Notes: generated from the sequence alone by a model not told the origin. DNA of 64,000 bases from Hydractinia symbiolongicarpus (GCF_029227915.1 NC_079884.1:6388001-6452000); one strand, 5' to 3'. Positions 25,140-39,358 are shown, counted from the first letter of the stretch. Numbers and translations are program-made.

Positions 25140-26320
25140 TCATTTTTGATGAGACGCTGAATAAAAGAAGTTTAATCGCCGGCAAACGAAAACCAGCCAT
25201 TTCCCGTAAACCCCGGACTCGGCCCGTATAGTCAAAAGTATACAAAGAAAGTACCCAGGGAGTAAACTCATTTCCCGAACGATTTTTTAAATTATTATTT
25301 CACCACTAAAGCCCATGAGACTTGTAGTTTTTAAAACTATTTTCATTTTTGATGAGACGGTGAATAAAAGAAGTTTAATCGCCGGCAAACAAAAACCCGC
25401 GATTTCCCGTAAATCCCGGACTCGGCCTGTATAGTCAAAAGTATACAAAGAAAGTACCCAGGAAGTAAAACCATTTCCCGAACGATTTTTTAAATTATTT
25501 TTTCACCACTAAAGCCCATGAGACTTGTAGTTTTTAAAAATATTTTCATTTTTGATGAGACGCTGAATAAAAGAAGTTTAATCGCCGGCAAACAAAAACC
25601 CGGGACTTCCCGTGAATCCCGGACTCGGCCCGTATAGCCAAAAGTATACAAAGAAAATACCCAGGGAGTAAACTCATTTCCCGAACAATTTTTTAAATTA
25701 TTTTTTCACCACTAAAACGCATGAGACTTGTAGTTTTTAGAAATGTTTTCATTTTTGATGAGACGCCTAATGACAGTGGTTTAATCGCCGCCAAACGAAA
25801 ACCGGCGATTTCCCTTAAATCCTGGGCTTGGCCCGTATAGTCGAATGTATACAAATAAAGTACCCTGTGAGTAAACTCATTTCCGAAACGATTTTTTAAA
25901 TTATCTTTTCACCACTAAAACGCATGAGCCTTGTAGTTTTCAAAAATGTTTTCATTTTTGATGAGACGCTGAATAAAAGAAGTTTAATCGCCGGCAAACG
26001 AAAACCCGCCATTTCCCGTAAACTCCGGATCGGCCCGTATAGTCAAATATATACAAAGAAAGTACCCAGGGAGTAAACTCATTTCCCGAACGATTTTTTA
26101 AATTATTATTTCACCACTAAAGCCCATGAAACTTGTAGTTTTTAAAAATATTTTCATTTTTGATGAGACGGTGAATAAAAGAAGTTTTATCGCCGGCAAA
26201 CGAAAACCCGCGATTTCCCGTAAATCCCGGACTCGGCCTGTATAGTCAAAAGTATACAAAGAAAGTACCCAGGGAGTAAACTCATTTCCCGAACGATTTT
26301 TTTAATTATTTTTTCACCAC
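25140..26320. repeat. 11-unit higher-order repeat (2,232-bp period), copy 1
   Basis: Markers 'ttaaaactat' at 25331 and 'cgcatgagcc' at 25921 recur 2,232 bp later at 27563 and 28153, as does the local 'cgatttttttaattatt' change near 26,296 (28,528). Two more marks shared by the pair are 'aaaacccgggacttcccg' and 'tacaaataaag'. The match is lost near 26,320. Confidence 0.8.
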
Positions 26321-27371
26321 TAAAACGCATGAGACTTGTAGTTTTCAGAAATGTTTTCATTTTTGATGAGACGCTTAATGAAAGGGGTTTAATCGCCGGC
26401 AAACGAAAACCCGCGATTTCCCGTAAATCCCGGGCTTGGCCCGTATAGTCGAATGTATACAAAGAAAGTACCCTGTGAGTAAACTCATTTCCAAAACGAT
26501 TTTTTAAATTATCTTTTCACCACTAAAACGCATGAGACTTGTAGTTTTCAAAAATGTTTTCATTTTTGATGAGACGATGAATAAAAGAAGTTTAGTCGCC
26601 GGCAAACGAAAACCCGCCATTTCCCGTAAACCCCGGACTCGGCCCGTATAGTCAAAAGTATACAAAGAAAGTACCCAGGGAGTAAACTTATTTCCCGAAC
26701 GATTATTTAAATTATTTTTTCACCACTACAACGCATGAGACTTGTAGTTTGCAAAAATGTTTTCATTTTTGATGACACGCTGAATAAAAGAAGTTTCATC
26801 GCCGGCAAACAAAAACCTGCGATTTCCCGTAAATCCCGGACTCAGCCCGTATAGTCAAAAGTATACAAAGAAAGTACCCAGGGTGTAAACTTATTTCCCG
26901 AACGATTTTTTAAATTATTATTTCACCACTACAGCCCATGAGACTTGTAGTTTATAAAAATGTTTTCATTTTTGATGAGACGCTGAATAAAAGAAGTTTA
27001 ATCGCCCTCAAACGAAAACCCGCGACTTCCCGTGAATCCCGGACTCGGCCCGTATAGCCAAAAGTATAAAAAGAAAGTACCCAGGGAGTAAACTCATTTC
27101 CCGAACGATTTTTTAAATTATTTTTTCACCACTAAAACGCATGAGACTTGTAGTTTTTAGAAATGTTTTCATTTTTGATGAGACGCCTAATGAAAGTGGT
27201 TTAATCGCCGGCAAACGAAAACCGGCGATCTCCCTTAAATCCTGGGCTTGGCCCGTATAGTCGAATGTATACAAAGAAAGTACTCTGTGAGTAAACTCAT
27301 TTCCAAAACGATTTTTTAAATTATCTTTTCACCACTAAAACGCATGAGACTTGTAGTTTTTAAAAATATTT

Positions 27372-28552
27372 TCATTTTTGATGAGACGCTGAATAAAAGA
27401 AGTTTAATCGCCGGCAAACGAAAACCAGCCATTTCCCGTAAACCCCGGACTCGGCCCGTATAGTCAAAAGTATACAAAGAAAGTACCCAGGGAGTAAACT
27501 CATTTCCCGAACGATTTTTTAAATTATTATTTCACCACTAAAGCCCATGAGACTTGTAGTTTTTAAAACTATTTTCATTTTTGATGAGACGGTGAATAAA
27601 AGAAGTTTAATCGCCGGCAAACAAAAACCCGCGATTTCCCGTAAATCCCGGACTCGGCCTGTATAGTCAAAAGTATACAAAGAAAGTACCCAGGAAGTAA
27701 AACCATTTCCCGAACGATTTTTTAAATTATTTTTTCACCACTAAAACCCATGAGACTTGTAGTTTTTAAAAATATTTTCAGTTTTGATGAGACGCTGAAT
27801 AAAAGAAGTTTAATCGCCGGCAAAAAAAAACCCGGGACTTCCCGTGAATCCCGGACTCGGCCCGTATAGCCAAAAGTATACAAAGAAAATACCCAGGGAG
27901 TAAACTCATTTCCCGAACAATTTTTTAAATTATTTTTTCACCACTAAAACGCATGAGACTTGTAGTTTTTAGAAATGTTTTCATTTTTGATGAGACGCCT
28001 AATGACAGTGGTTTAATCGCCGCCAAACGAAAACCGGCGATTTCCCTTAAATCCTGGGCTTGGCCCGTATAGTCGAATGTATACAAATAAAGTACCCTGT
28101 GAGTAAACTCATTTCCAAAACGATTTTTTAAATTATCTTTTCACCACTAAAACGCATGAGCCTTGTAGTTTTCAAAAATGTTTTCATTTTTGATGAGACG
28201 CTGAATAAAAGAAGTTTAATCGCCGGCAAACGAAAACCCGCCATTTCCCGTAAACTCCGGATCGGCCCGTATAGTCAAATATATACAAAGAAAGTACCCA
28301 GGGAGTAAACTCATTTCCCGAACGATTTTTTAAATTATTATTTCACCACTAAAGCCCATGAAACTTGTAGTTTTTAAAAATATTTTCATTTTTGATGAGA
28401 CGGTGAATAAAAGAAGTTTTATCGCCGGCAAACGAAAACCCGCGATTTCCCGTAAATCCCGGACTCGGCCTGTATAGTCAAAAGTATACAAAGAAAGTAC
28501 CCAGGGAGTAAACTCATTTCCCGAACGATTTTTTTAATTATTTTTTCACCAC
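27372..28552. repeat. 11-unit higher-order repeat, copy 2
   Basis: This is the copy of 25,140-26,320 at an offset of 2,232 bp, with few substitutions. Past the end at about 28,552 the sequence matches instead the block near 26,730-27,350 at an offset of 1,826 bp (marker 'aaagtataaa' at 27061 and 28887), and that block appears a third time near 31,800-32,410 (marker at 32129). Adjacent parts of this region therefore have different closest relatives. Confidence 0.75.
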
Positions 28553-28989
28553 TACAACGCATGAGACTTGTAGTTTGCAAAAATGATTTCATTTTTGATG
28601 ACACGCTGAATAAAAGAAGTTTCATCGCCGGCAAACAAAAACCTGCGATTTCCCGTAAATCCCGGACTCAGCCCGTATAGTCAAAAGTATACAAAGAAAG
28701 TACCCAGGGTGTAAACTTATTTCCCGAACGATTTTTTAAATTATTATTTCACCACTACAGCCCATGAGACTTGTAGTTTATAAAAATGTTTTCATTTTTG
28801 ATGAGACGCTGAATAAAAGAAGTTTAATCGCCCTCAAACGAAAACCCGCGACTTCCCGTGAATCCCGGACTCGGCCCGTATAGCCAAAAGTATAAAAAGA
28901 AAGTACCCAGGGAGTAAACTCATTTCCCGAACGATTTTTTAAATTATTTTTTCACCACTAAAACGCATGAGACTTGTAGTTTTTAGAAA

Positions 28990-30975
28990 TGTTTTCATTT
29001 TTGATGAGACGCCTAATGAAAGTGGTTTAATCGCCGGCAAACGAAAACCGGCGATCTCCCTTAAATCCTGGGCTTGGCCCGTATAGTCGAATGTATACAA
29101 AGAAAGTACTCTGTGAGTAAACTCATTTCCAAAACGATTTTTTAAATTATCTTTTCACCACTAAAACGCATGAGACTTGTAGTTTTCAAAAATGTTTTCA
29201 TTTTTGATGAGACGCTGAATAAAAGAAGTTTAATCGCCGGCAAACGAAAACCCGCCATTTCCCGTAAACCCCGGATCTGCCCGTATAGTCAAAAGTATAC
29301 AAAGAAAGTACCCAGGGAGTAAACTCATTTCCCGAACGATTTTTTATATTATTTTTTACCACTAAAGCCCATGAGACTTGTAGTTTTTAAAAATGTTTTC
29401 ATTTTTGATGAGACGTTAAATAAAAGAAGTTTAATCGCCCTCAAACGAAAACCCGCGACTTCCCGTAAATCCCGGACTCGGCCCGTATAGTCAAAAGTAT
29501 ACAAAGAAAGTACCCAGGGAGTAAACTCATTTCCCGAACGATTTTTTAAATTATTATTTCACCACTATAGCCCATGAGACTTGTAGTTTTTAAAAATGTT
29601 TTCATTTTTGATGAGACGCTGAATAAAAGAAGTTTAGTCGCCGGCAAACGAAAACCCGCCATTTCCCGTAAACCCCGGACTCGGCCCGTATAGTCAAAAG
29701 TATACAAAGAAAGTACCCAGGGAGTAAACTCATTTCCCGAACGATTTTTTAAATTATTTTTTCACCACTACAACGCATGAGACTTGTAGTTTGCAAAAAT
29801 GTTTTCATTTTTGATGAGACGCTGAATAAAACAAGTTTCATCGCCGGCAAACAAAAACCTGCCATTTCCCGTAAATCCCGGACTCAGCCCGTATAGTCAA
29901 AAGTATACAAAGAAAGTACCCACGGTGTAAACTTATTTCCCCAACGATTTTTTAAATTATTATTTCACCACTAAAGCCCATGAGACTTGTAGTTTATAAA
30001 AATGTTTTCATTTTTGATGAGACGCTGAATAAAAGAAGTTTAATCGCCCTCAAACGAAAACCCGCGACTTCCCCCTGAATCCCGGACTCGGCCCGTATAG
30101 CCAAAAGTATAAAAAGAAAGTACCCAGGGAGTAAACTCATTTCCCGAACGATTTTTTAAATTATTTTTCACCACTAAAACGCATGAGACTTGTAGTTTTC
30201 AGAAATGTTTTCATTTTTGATGAGACGCCTAATGAAAGGGGTTTAATCGCCGGCAAACGAAAACCGGCGATTTCCCTTAAATCCTGGGCTTGGCCCGTAT
30301 AGTCGAATGTATACAAAGAAAGTACCCTGTGAGTAAACTCATTTCCAAAACGATTTTTTAAATTATCTTTTCACCACTAAAACGCATGAGACTTGTAGTT
30401 TGCAAAAATGTTTTCATTTTTGATGAGACGCTGAATAAAAGAAGTTTAATCGCCGGCAAACGAAAACCCGCCATTTCCCGTAAACCCCGGATCTGCCCGT
30501 ATAGTCAAAAGTATACAAAGAAAGTACCCAGGGAGTAAACTCATTTCCCGAACGATTTTTTATATTATTTTTTACCACTAAAGCCCATGAGACTTGTAGT
30601 TTTTAAAAATGTTTTCATTTTTGATGAGACGTTAAATAAAAGAAGTTTAATCGCCCTCAAACGAAAACCCGCGACTTCCCGTAAATCCAGGACTCGGCCC
30701 GTATAGTCAAAAGTATACAAAGAAAGTACCCAGGGAGTAAACTCATTTCCCGAACGATTTTTTAAATTATTATTTCACCACTATAGCCCATGAGACTTGT
30801 AGTTTTTAAAAATGTTTTCATTTTTGATGAGACGCTGAATAAAAGAAGTTTAGTCGCCGGCAAACGAAAACCCGCCATTTTCCGTAAACCCCGGACTCGG
30901 CCCGTATAGTCAAAAGTATACAAAGAAAGTACCCAGGGAGTAAACTCATTTCCCGAACGATTTTTTAAATTATTA
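28990..30975. repeat. 19-unit spaced repeat block (3,850-bp offset), copy 1
   Basis: The block from about 28,990 to 30,975 is repeated at about 32,840-34,825. Diagnostic marks are 'ccccctgaat' (30071 and 33921) and 'aacaagtttcatcg' (about 29,830 and 33,680). One substitution near 34,631 ('ccattatagccc' against 'ccactatagccc') separates the copies. Some units are 201-202 bp because a base is missing in 'attttttaccac' or 'attatttttcacc'. Confidence 0.75.
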
Positions 30976-31552
30976 TTTCACCACTATAGCCCATGAGACT
31001 TGTAGTTTTTAAAAATGTTTTCATTTTTGATGAGACGCTGAATAAAAGAAGTTTAGTCGCCGGCAAACGAAAACCCGCCATTTCCCGTAAACCCCGGACT
31101 CGGCCCGTATAGTCAAAAGTATACAAAGAAAGTACCCAGGGAGTAAACTCATTTCCCGAACGATTTTTTAAATTATTTTTTCACCACTACAACGCATGAG
31201 ACTTGTAGTTTGCAAAAATGTTTTAATTTTTGATGAGACGCTGAATAAAAGAAGTTTAATCGCCGGCAAACAAAAACCTGCGATTTCATGTAAATCCCGG
31301 ACTCAGCCCGTATAGTCAAAAGTATACAAAGAAAGTACCCAGGGAGTAAACTCATTTCCCGAACGATTTTTTAAATTATTTTTTCACCACTACAACGCAT
31401 GAGACTTGTAGTTTGCAAAAATGTTTTCATTTTTGATGAGACGCTGAATAAAAGAAGTTTAATCGCCGGCAAACAAAAACCTGCGATTTCATGTAAATCC
31501 CGGACTCAGCCCGTATAGTCAAAAGTATACAAAGAAAGTACCCAGGGAGTAA
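30741..31552. repeat. Two back-to-back near-identical unit pairs
   Basis: Units at 30741-30943 and 30944-31146 are almost identical neighbours (both 'ctatagcccatgag', both 'tttagtcgcc'). The next two, 31147-31349 and 31350-31552, are another almost identical pair ('ctacaacgcatgag', 'gatttcatgtaaatc'), differing at 'ttttaattttt' versus 'ttttcattttt'. Adjacent-unit identity is unusual here, where neighbours normally differ clearly, and points to very recent single-unit duplication. Confidence 0.8.
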
Positions 31553-32839
31553 ACTCATTTCCCGAACGATTTTTTATATTATTTTTTACCACTAAAGCCC
31601 ATGAGACTTGTAGTTTTCAAAAATGTTTTCATTTTTGATGAGACGATGAATAAAAGAAGTTTAGTCGCCGGCAAACGAAAACCCGCCATTTCCCGTAAAC
31701 CCCGGACTCGGCCCGTATAGTCAAAAGTATACAAAGAAAGTACCCAGGGAGTAAACTTATTTCCCGAACGATTATTTAAATTATTTTTTCACCACTACAA
31801 CGCATGAGACTTGTAGTTTGCAAAAATGTTTTCATTTTTGATGACACGCTGAATAAAAGAAGTTTCATCGCCGGCAAACAAAAACCTGCGATTTCCCGTA
31901 AATCCCGGACTCAGCCTGTATAGTCAAAAGTATACAAAGAAAGTACCCAGGGTGTAAACTTATTTCCCGAACGATTTTTTAAATTATTATTTCACCACTA
32001 CAGCCCATGAGACTTGTAGTTTATAAAAATGTTTTCATTTTTGATGAGACGCTGAATAAAAGAAGGTTAATCGCCCTCAAACGAAAAAACGCGACTTCCC
32101 GTGAATCCCGGACTCGGCCCGTATAGCCAAAAGTATAAAAAGAAAGTACCCAGGGAGTAAACTCATTTCCCGAACGATTTTTTAAATTATTTTTTCACCA
32201 CTAAAACGCATGAGACTTGTAGTTTTTAGAAATGTTTTCATTTTTGATGAGACGCCTAATGAAAGTGGTTTAATCGCCGGCAAACGAAAACCGGCGATCT
32301 CCCTTAAATCCTGGGCTTGGCCCGTATAGTCGAATGTATACAAAGAAAGTACTCTGTGAGTAAACTCATTTCCAAAACGATTTTTTAAATTATCTTTTCA
32401 CCACTAAAACGCATGAGACTTGTAGTTTTCAAAAATGTTTTCATTTTTGATGAGACGCTGAATAAAAGAAGTTTAATCGCCGGCAAACGAAAACCCGCCA
32501 TTTCCCGTAAACCCCGGATCTGCCCGTATAGTCAAAAGTATACAAAGAAAGTACCCAGGGAGTAAACTCATTTCCCGAACGATTTTTTATATTATTTTTT
32601 ACCACTAAAGCCCATGAGACTTGTAGTTTTTAAAAATGTTTTCATTTTTGATGAGACGTTAAATAAAAGAAGTTTAATCGCCCTCAAACGAAAACCCGCG
32701 ACTTCCCGTAAATCCCGGACTCGGCCCGTATAGTCAAAAGTATACAAAGAAAGTACCCAGGGAGTAAACTCATTTCCCGAACGATTTTTTAAATTATTAT
32801 TTCACCACTATAGCCCATGAGACTTGTAGTTTTTAAAAA

Positions 32840-34825
32840 TGTTTTCATTTTTGATGAGACGCCTAATGAAAGTGGTTTAATCGCCGGCAAACGAAAACCG
32901 GCGATCTCCCTTAAATCCTGGGCTTGGCCCGTATAGTCGAATGTATACAAAGAAAGTACTCTGTGAGTAAACTCATTTCCAAAACGATTTTTTAAATTAT
33001 CTTTTCACCACTAAAACGCATGAGACTTGTAGTTTTCAAAAATGTTTTCATTTTTGATGAGACGCTGAATAAAAGAAGTTTAATCGCCGGCAAACGAAAA
33101 CCCGCCATTTCCCGTAAACCCCGGATCTGCCCGTATAGTCAAAAGTATACAAAGAAAGTACCCAGGGAGTAAACTCATTTCCCGAACGATTTTTTATATT
33201 ATTTTTTACCACTAAAGCCCATGAGACTTGTAGTTTTTAAAAATGTTTTCATTTTTGATGAGACCTTAAATAAAAGAAGTTTAATCGCCCTCAAACGAAA
33301 ACCCGCGACTTCCCGTAAATCCCGGACTCGGCCCGTATAGTCAAAAGTATGCAAAGAAAGTACCCAGGGAGTAAACTCATTTCCCGAACGATTTTTTAAA
33401 TTATTATTTCACCACTATAGCCCATGAGACTTGTAGTTTTTAAAAATGTTTTCATTTTTGATGAGACGCTGAATAAAAGAAGTTTAGTCGCCGGCAAACG
33501 AAAACCCGCCATTTCCCGTAAACCCCGGACTCGGCCCGTATAGTCAAAAGTATACAAAGAAAGTACCCAGGGAGTAAACTCATTTCCCGAACGATTTTTT
33601 AAATTATTTTTTCACCACTACAACGCATGAGACTTGTAGTTTGCAAAAATGTTTTCATTTTTGATGAGACGCTGAATAAAACAAGTTTCATCGCCGGCAA
33701 ACAAAAACCTGCCATTTCCCGTAAATCCCGGACTCAGCCCGTATAGTCAAAAGTATACAAAGAAAGTACCCACGGTGTAAACTTATTTCCCCAACGATTT
33801 TTTAAATTATTATTTCACCACTAAAGCCCATGAGACTTGTAGTTTATAAAAATGTTTTCATTTTTGATGAGACGCTGAATAAAAGAAGTTTAATCGCCCT
33901 CAAACGAAAACCCGCGACTTCCCCCTGAATCCCGGACTCGGCCCGTATAGCCAAAAGTATAAAAAGAAAGTACCCAGGGAGTAAACTCATTTCCCGAACG
34001 ATTTTTTAAATTATTTTTCACCACTAAAACGCATGAGACTTGTAGTTTTCAGAAATGTTTTCATTTTTGATGAGACGCCTAATGAAAGGGGTTTAATCGC
34101 CGGCAAACGAAAACCGGCGATTTCCCTTAAATCCTGGGCTTGGCCCGTATAGTCGAATGTATACAAAGAAAGTACCCTGTGAGTAAACTCATTTCCAAAA
34201 CGATTTTTTAAATTATCTTTTCACCACTAAAACGCATGAGACTTGTAGTTTGCAAAAATGTTTTCATTTTTGATGAGACGCTGAATAAAAGAAGTTTAAT
34301 CGCCGGCAAACGAAAACCCGCCATTTCCCGTAAACCCCGGATCTGCCCGTATAGTCAAAAGTATACAAAGAAAGTACCCAGGGAGTAAACTCATTTCCCG
34401 AACGATTTTTTATATTATTTTTTACCACTAAAGCCCATGAGACTTGTAGTTTTTAAAAATGTTTTCATTTTTGATGAGACGTTAAATAAAAGAAGTTTAA
34501 TCGCCCTCAAACGAAAACCCGCGACTTCCCGTAAATCCCGGACTCGGCCCGTATAGTCAAAAGTATACAAAGAAAGTACCCAGGGAGTAAACTCATTTCC
34601 CGAACGATTTTTTAAATTATTATTTCACCATTATAGCCCATGAGACTTGTAGTTTTTAAAAATGTTTTCATTTTTGATGAGACGCTGAATAAAAGAAGTT
34701 TAGTCGCCGGCAAACGAAAACCCGCCATTTCCCGTAAACCCCGGACTCGGCCCGTATAGTCAAAAGTATACAAAGAAAGTACCCAGGGAGTAAACTCATT
34801 TCCCGAACGATTTTTTAAATTATTT
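32840..34825. repeat. 19-unit spaced repeat block, copy 2
   Basis: This matches 28,990-30,975 at a 3,850-bp offset. A further partial copy follows: 'ccccctgaat' at 35137 lies 1,216 bp, six units, after that at 33921, and 'aacaagtttcatcg' recurs near 34,896. The array was thus extended here first by a long-range and then by a six-unit step, or the reverse; order cannot be settled by eye. Confidence 0.7.
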
Positions 34826-35283
34826 TTTCACCACTACAACGCATGAGACTTGTAGTTTGCAAAAATGTTTTCATTTTTGATGAGACGCTGAATAAAACAA
34901 GTTTCATCGCCGGCAAACAAAAACCTGCCATTTCCCGTAAATCCCGGACTCAGCCCGTATAGTCAAAAGTATACAAAGAAAGTACCCACGGTGTAAACTT
35001 ATTTCCCCAACGATTTTTTAAATTATTATTTCACCACTAAAGCCCATGAGACTTGTAGTTTATAAAAATGTTTTCATTTTTGATGAGACGCTGAATAAAA
35101 GAAGTTTAATCGCCCTCAAACGAAAACCCGCGACTTCCCCCTGAATCCCGGACTCGGCCCGTATAGCCAAAAGTATAAAAAGAAAGTACCCAGGGAGTAA
35201 ACTCATTTCCCGAACGATTTTTTAAATTATTTTTCACCACTAAAACGCATGAGACTTGTAGTTTTCAGAAATGTTTTCATTTT

Positions 35284-36980
35284 TGATGAGACGCTGAATA
35301 AAAGAAGTTTAATCGCCAGCAAACGAAAACCCGCCATTTCCCGTAAACCCCGGATCTGCCCGTATAGTCAAAAGTATACAAAGAAAGTACCCAGGGAGTA
35401 AACTCATTTCCCGAACGATTTTTTATATTATTTTTTACCACTAAAGCCCATGAGACTTGTAGTTTTTAAAAATGTTTTCATTTTTGATGAGACGTTAAAT
35501 AAAAGAAGTTTAATCGCCCTCAAACGAAAACCCGCGACTTCCCGTAAATCCCGGACTCGGCCCGTATAGTCAAAAGTATACAAAGAAAGTACCCAGGGAG
35601 TAAACTCATTTCCCGAACGATTTTTTAAATTATTATTTCACCACTATAGCCCATGAGACTTGTAGTTTTTAAAAATGTTTTCATTTTTGATGAGACGCTG
35701 AATAAAAGAAGTTTAGTCGCCGGCAAACGAAAACCCGCCATTTTCCGTAAACCCCGGACTCGGCCCGTATAGTCAAAAGTATACAAAGAAAGTACCCAGG
35801 GAGTAAACTCATTTCCCGAACGATTTTTTAAATTATTTTTTCACCACTACAACGCATGAGACTTGTAGTTTGCAAAAATGTTTTAATTTTTGATGAGACG
35901 CTGAATAAAAGAAGTTTAATCGCCGGCAAACAAAAACCTGCGATTTCATGTAAATCCCGGACTCAGCCCGTATAGTCAAAAGTATACAAAGAAAGTACCC
36001 AGGGAGTAAACTCATTTCCCGAACGATTTTTTAAATTATTTTTTCACCACTACAACGCATGAGACTTGTAGTTTGCAAAAATGTTTTCATTTTTGATGAG
36101 ACGCTGAATAAAAGAAGTTTAATCGCCGGCAAACAAAAACCTGCGATTTCATGTAAATCCCGGACTCAGCCCGTATAGTCAAAAGTATACAAAGAAAGTA
36201 CCCAGGGAGTAAACTCATTTCCCGAACGATTTTTTATATTATTTTTTACCACTAAAGCCCATGAGACTTGTAGTTTTTAAAAATGTTTTCATTTTTGATG
36301 AGACGTTAAATAAAAGAAGTTTAATCGCCCTCAAACGAAAACCCGCGACTTCCCGTAAATCCCGGACTCGGCCCGTATAGTCAAAAGTATACAAAGAAAG
36401 TTCCCAGGGAGTAAACTCATTTCCGAACGATTTTTTTTCATTTTTGATGAGACACCTAATGAAAGTGGTTTAATCGCCGGCAAAAGAAAATCTGCGATTT
36501 CCCTTAAATCCTGGGCTTGGCCCGTAAAGTCGAATGTATACAAAGAAAGTACCCAGGGAGTAAACTCATTTCCAGAACGATTTTTTAAATTATTTTTTCA
36601 CCACTAGAACGAATGAGACTTGTAGTTTTCAGAAATGTTTTCATTTTTGATGAGACGCCTAATGAAAGTGGTTTAATTGCCGGCAAACGAAAACCGGCGA
36701 TTTCTCTTAAATCCTGGGCTTGACCCCTATAGTCGAATGTATACAAAGAAAGTAACCTGTGAGTAAACTCATTTCCAAAACGATTTTTTAAATTATCTTT
36801 TCACCACTAAAACGCATGAGACTTGTAGTTTTCAAAAATGTTTTCATTTTTGATGAGACTCTGAATAAAAGAAGTTTAATCGCCGGCAAACGAAAACCCG
36901 CCATTTCCCGTAAACCCCGGATCTGCCCGTATAGTCAAAAGTATACAAAGATAGTACCCAGGGAGTAAACTCATTTCCCG
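35284..36980. repeat. 12-unit higher-order repeat (2,378-bp period), copy 1
   Basis: About 1.7 kb here recurs at an offset of 2,378 bp. The period is eleven full units plus one short unit of about 149 bp, which accounts for its not being a multiple of 203. Shared rare marks are 'gatttcatgtaaatc' twice in a row, 'aaagttcccaggg', 'gagacacctaatg', 'taacctgtgag' and 'gagactctgaataaaag'. The front half also matches about 30,970-31,616 at an offset of 4,660 bp. Confidence 0.8.
36415..36563. repeat. Short unit with 53-bp internal deletion (copy 1)
   Basis: This unit is 149 bp instead of 203. After 'cgatttttt' it jumps to 'ttcatttttgatgag', losing about 53 bp that normally hold the rest of the A/T run, the 'caccactaaaacgcatgag' segment and the left arm of the hairpin. 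The T-run present on both sides could have served as microhomology. One base is also missing in 'catttccgaacg'. The diagnostic 'gagacacctaatg' follows. Confidence 0.85.
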
Positions 36981-37661
36981 AACGATTTTTTAAATTATTT
37001 TTTCACCACTACAACGCATGAGACTTGTAGTTTGCAAAAATGTTTTCATTTTTGATGAGACGCTGAATAAAACAAGTTTCATCGCCGGCAAACAAAAACC
37101 TGCGATTTCCCGTAAATCCCGGACTCAGCCCGTATAGTCAAAAGTATACAAAGAAAGTACCCACGGTGTAAACTTATTTCCCGAACGATTTTTTAAATTA
37201 TTATTTCACCACTAAAGCCCATGAGACTTGTAGTTTATAAAAATGTTTTCATTTTTGATGAGACGCTGAATAAAAGAAGTTTAATCGCCCTCAAACGAAA
37301 ACCCGCGACTTCCCCCTGAATCCCGGACTCGGCCCGTATAGCCAAAAGTATAAAAAGAAAGTACCCAGGGAGTAAACTCCTTTCCCGAACGATTTTTTAA
37401 ATTATTTTTCACCACTAAAACGCATGAGACTTGTAGTTTTCAGAAATGTTTTCATTTTTGATGAGACGCCTAATGAAAGGGGTTTAATCGCCGGCAAACG
37501 AAAACCGGCGATTTCCCTTAAATCCTGGGCTTGGCCCGTATAGTCGAATGTATACAAAGAAAGTACCCTGTGAGTAAACTCATTTCCAAAACGATTTTTT
37601 AAATTATCTTTTCACCACTAAAACGCATGAGACTTGTAGTTTGCAAAAATGTTTTCATTTT

Positions 37662-39358
37662 TGATGAGACGCTGAATAAAAGAAGTTTAATCGCCGGCAA
37701 ACGAAAACCCGCCATTTCCCGTAAACCCCAGGTCTGCCCGTATAGTCAAAAGTATACAAAGAAAGTACCCAGGGAGTAAACTCATTTCCCGAACGATTTT
37801 TTATATTATTTTTTACCACTAAAGCCCATGAGACTTGTAGTTTTTAAAAATGTTTTCATTTTTGATGAGACGTTAAATAAAAGAAGTTTAATCGCCCTCA
37901 AACGAAAACCCGCGACTTCCCGTAAATCCCGGACTCGGCCCGTATAGTCAAAAGTATACAAAGAAAGTACCCAGGGAGTAAACTCATTTCCCGAACGATT
38001 TTTTAAATTATTATTTCACCACTATAGCCCATGAGACTTGTAGTTTTTAAAAATGTTTTCATTTTTGATGAGACGCTGAATAAAAGAAGTTTAGTCGCCG
38101 GCAAACGAAAACCCGCCATTTCCCGTAAACCCCGGACTCGGCCCGTATAGTCAAAAGTATACAAAGAAAGTACCCAGGGAGTAAACTCATTTCCCGAACG
38201 ATTTTTTAAATTATTTTTTCACCACTACAACGCATGAGACTTGTAGTTTGCAAAAATGTTTTAATTTTTGATGAGACGCTGAATAAAAGAAGTTTAATCG
38301 CCGGCAAACAAAAACCTGCGATTTCATGTAAATCCCGGACTCAGCCCGTATAGTCAAAAGTATACAAAGAAAGTACCCAGGGAGTAAACTCATTTCCCGA
38401 ACGATTTTTTAAATTATTTTTTCACCACTACAACGCATGAGACTTGTAGTTTGCAAAAATGTTTTCATTTTTGATGAGACGCTGAATAAAAGAAGTTTAA
38501 TCGCCGGCAAACAAAAACCTGCGATTTCATGTAAATCCCGGACTCAGCCCGTATAGTCAAAAGTATACAAAGAAAGTACCCAGGGAGTAAACTCATTTCC
38601 CGAACGATTTTTTACATTATTTTTTACCACTAAAGCCCATGAGACTTGTAGTTTTTAAAAATGTTTTCATTTTTGATGAGACGTTAAATAAAAGAAGTTT
38701 AATCGCCCTCAAACGAAAACCCGCGACTTCCCGTAAATCCCGGACTCGGCCCGTATAGTCAAAAGTATACAAAGAAAGTTCCCAGGGAGTAAACTCATTT
38801 CCGAACGATTTTTTTTCATTTTTGATGAGACACCTAATGAAAGTGGTTTAATCGCCGGCAAAAGAAAATCCGCGATTTCCCTTAAATCCTGGGCTTGGCC
38901 CGTAAAGTCGAATGTATACAAAGAAAGTACCCAGGAAGTAAACTCATTTCCAGAACGATTTTTTAAATTATTTTTTCACCACTAGAACGAATGAGACTTG
39001 TAGTTTTCAGAAATGTTTTCATTTTTGATGAGACGCCTAATGAAAGTGGTTTAATTGCCGGGAAACGAAAACCGGCGATTTCTCTTAAATCCTGGGCTTG
39101 ACCCCTATAGTCGAATGTATACAAAGAAAGTAACCTGTGAGTAAACTCATTTCCAAAACGATTTTTTAAATTATCTTTTCACCACTAAAACGCATGAGAC
39201 TTGTAGTTTTTAAAAATGTTTTCATTTTAGATGAGACTCTGAATAAAAGAAGTTTAATCGCCGGCAAACGAAAACCCGCCATTTCCCGTAAACCCCGGAT
39301 CTGCCCGTATAGTCAAAAGTATACAAAGATAGTACCCAGGGAGTAAACTCATTTTCCG
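37662..39358. repeat. 12-unit higher-order repeat, copy 2
   Basis: This is the copy of 35,284-36,980 at an offset of 2,378 bp, including its short unit. Small differences are 'ccccaggtctgcccg' near 37,727, 'tttttacatt' near 38,610 and 'ttttagatgagactc' near 39,226. Similarity ends near 39,358. Confidence 0.8.
38793..38941. repeat. Short unit with 53-bp internal deletion (copy 2)
   Basis: A 149-bp unit carrying the same deletion junction as 36415-36563, duplicated as part of the 2,378-bp repeat. The junction and the missing C in 'catttccgaacg' are both shared, so the two are copies of one event. Confidence 0.85.
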
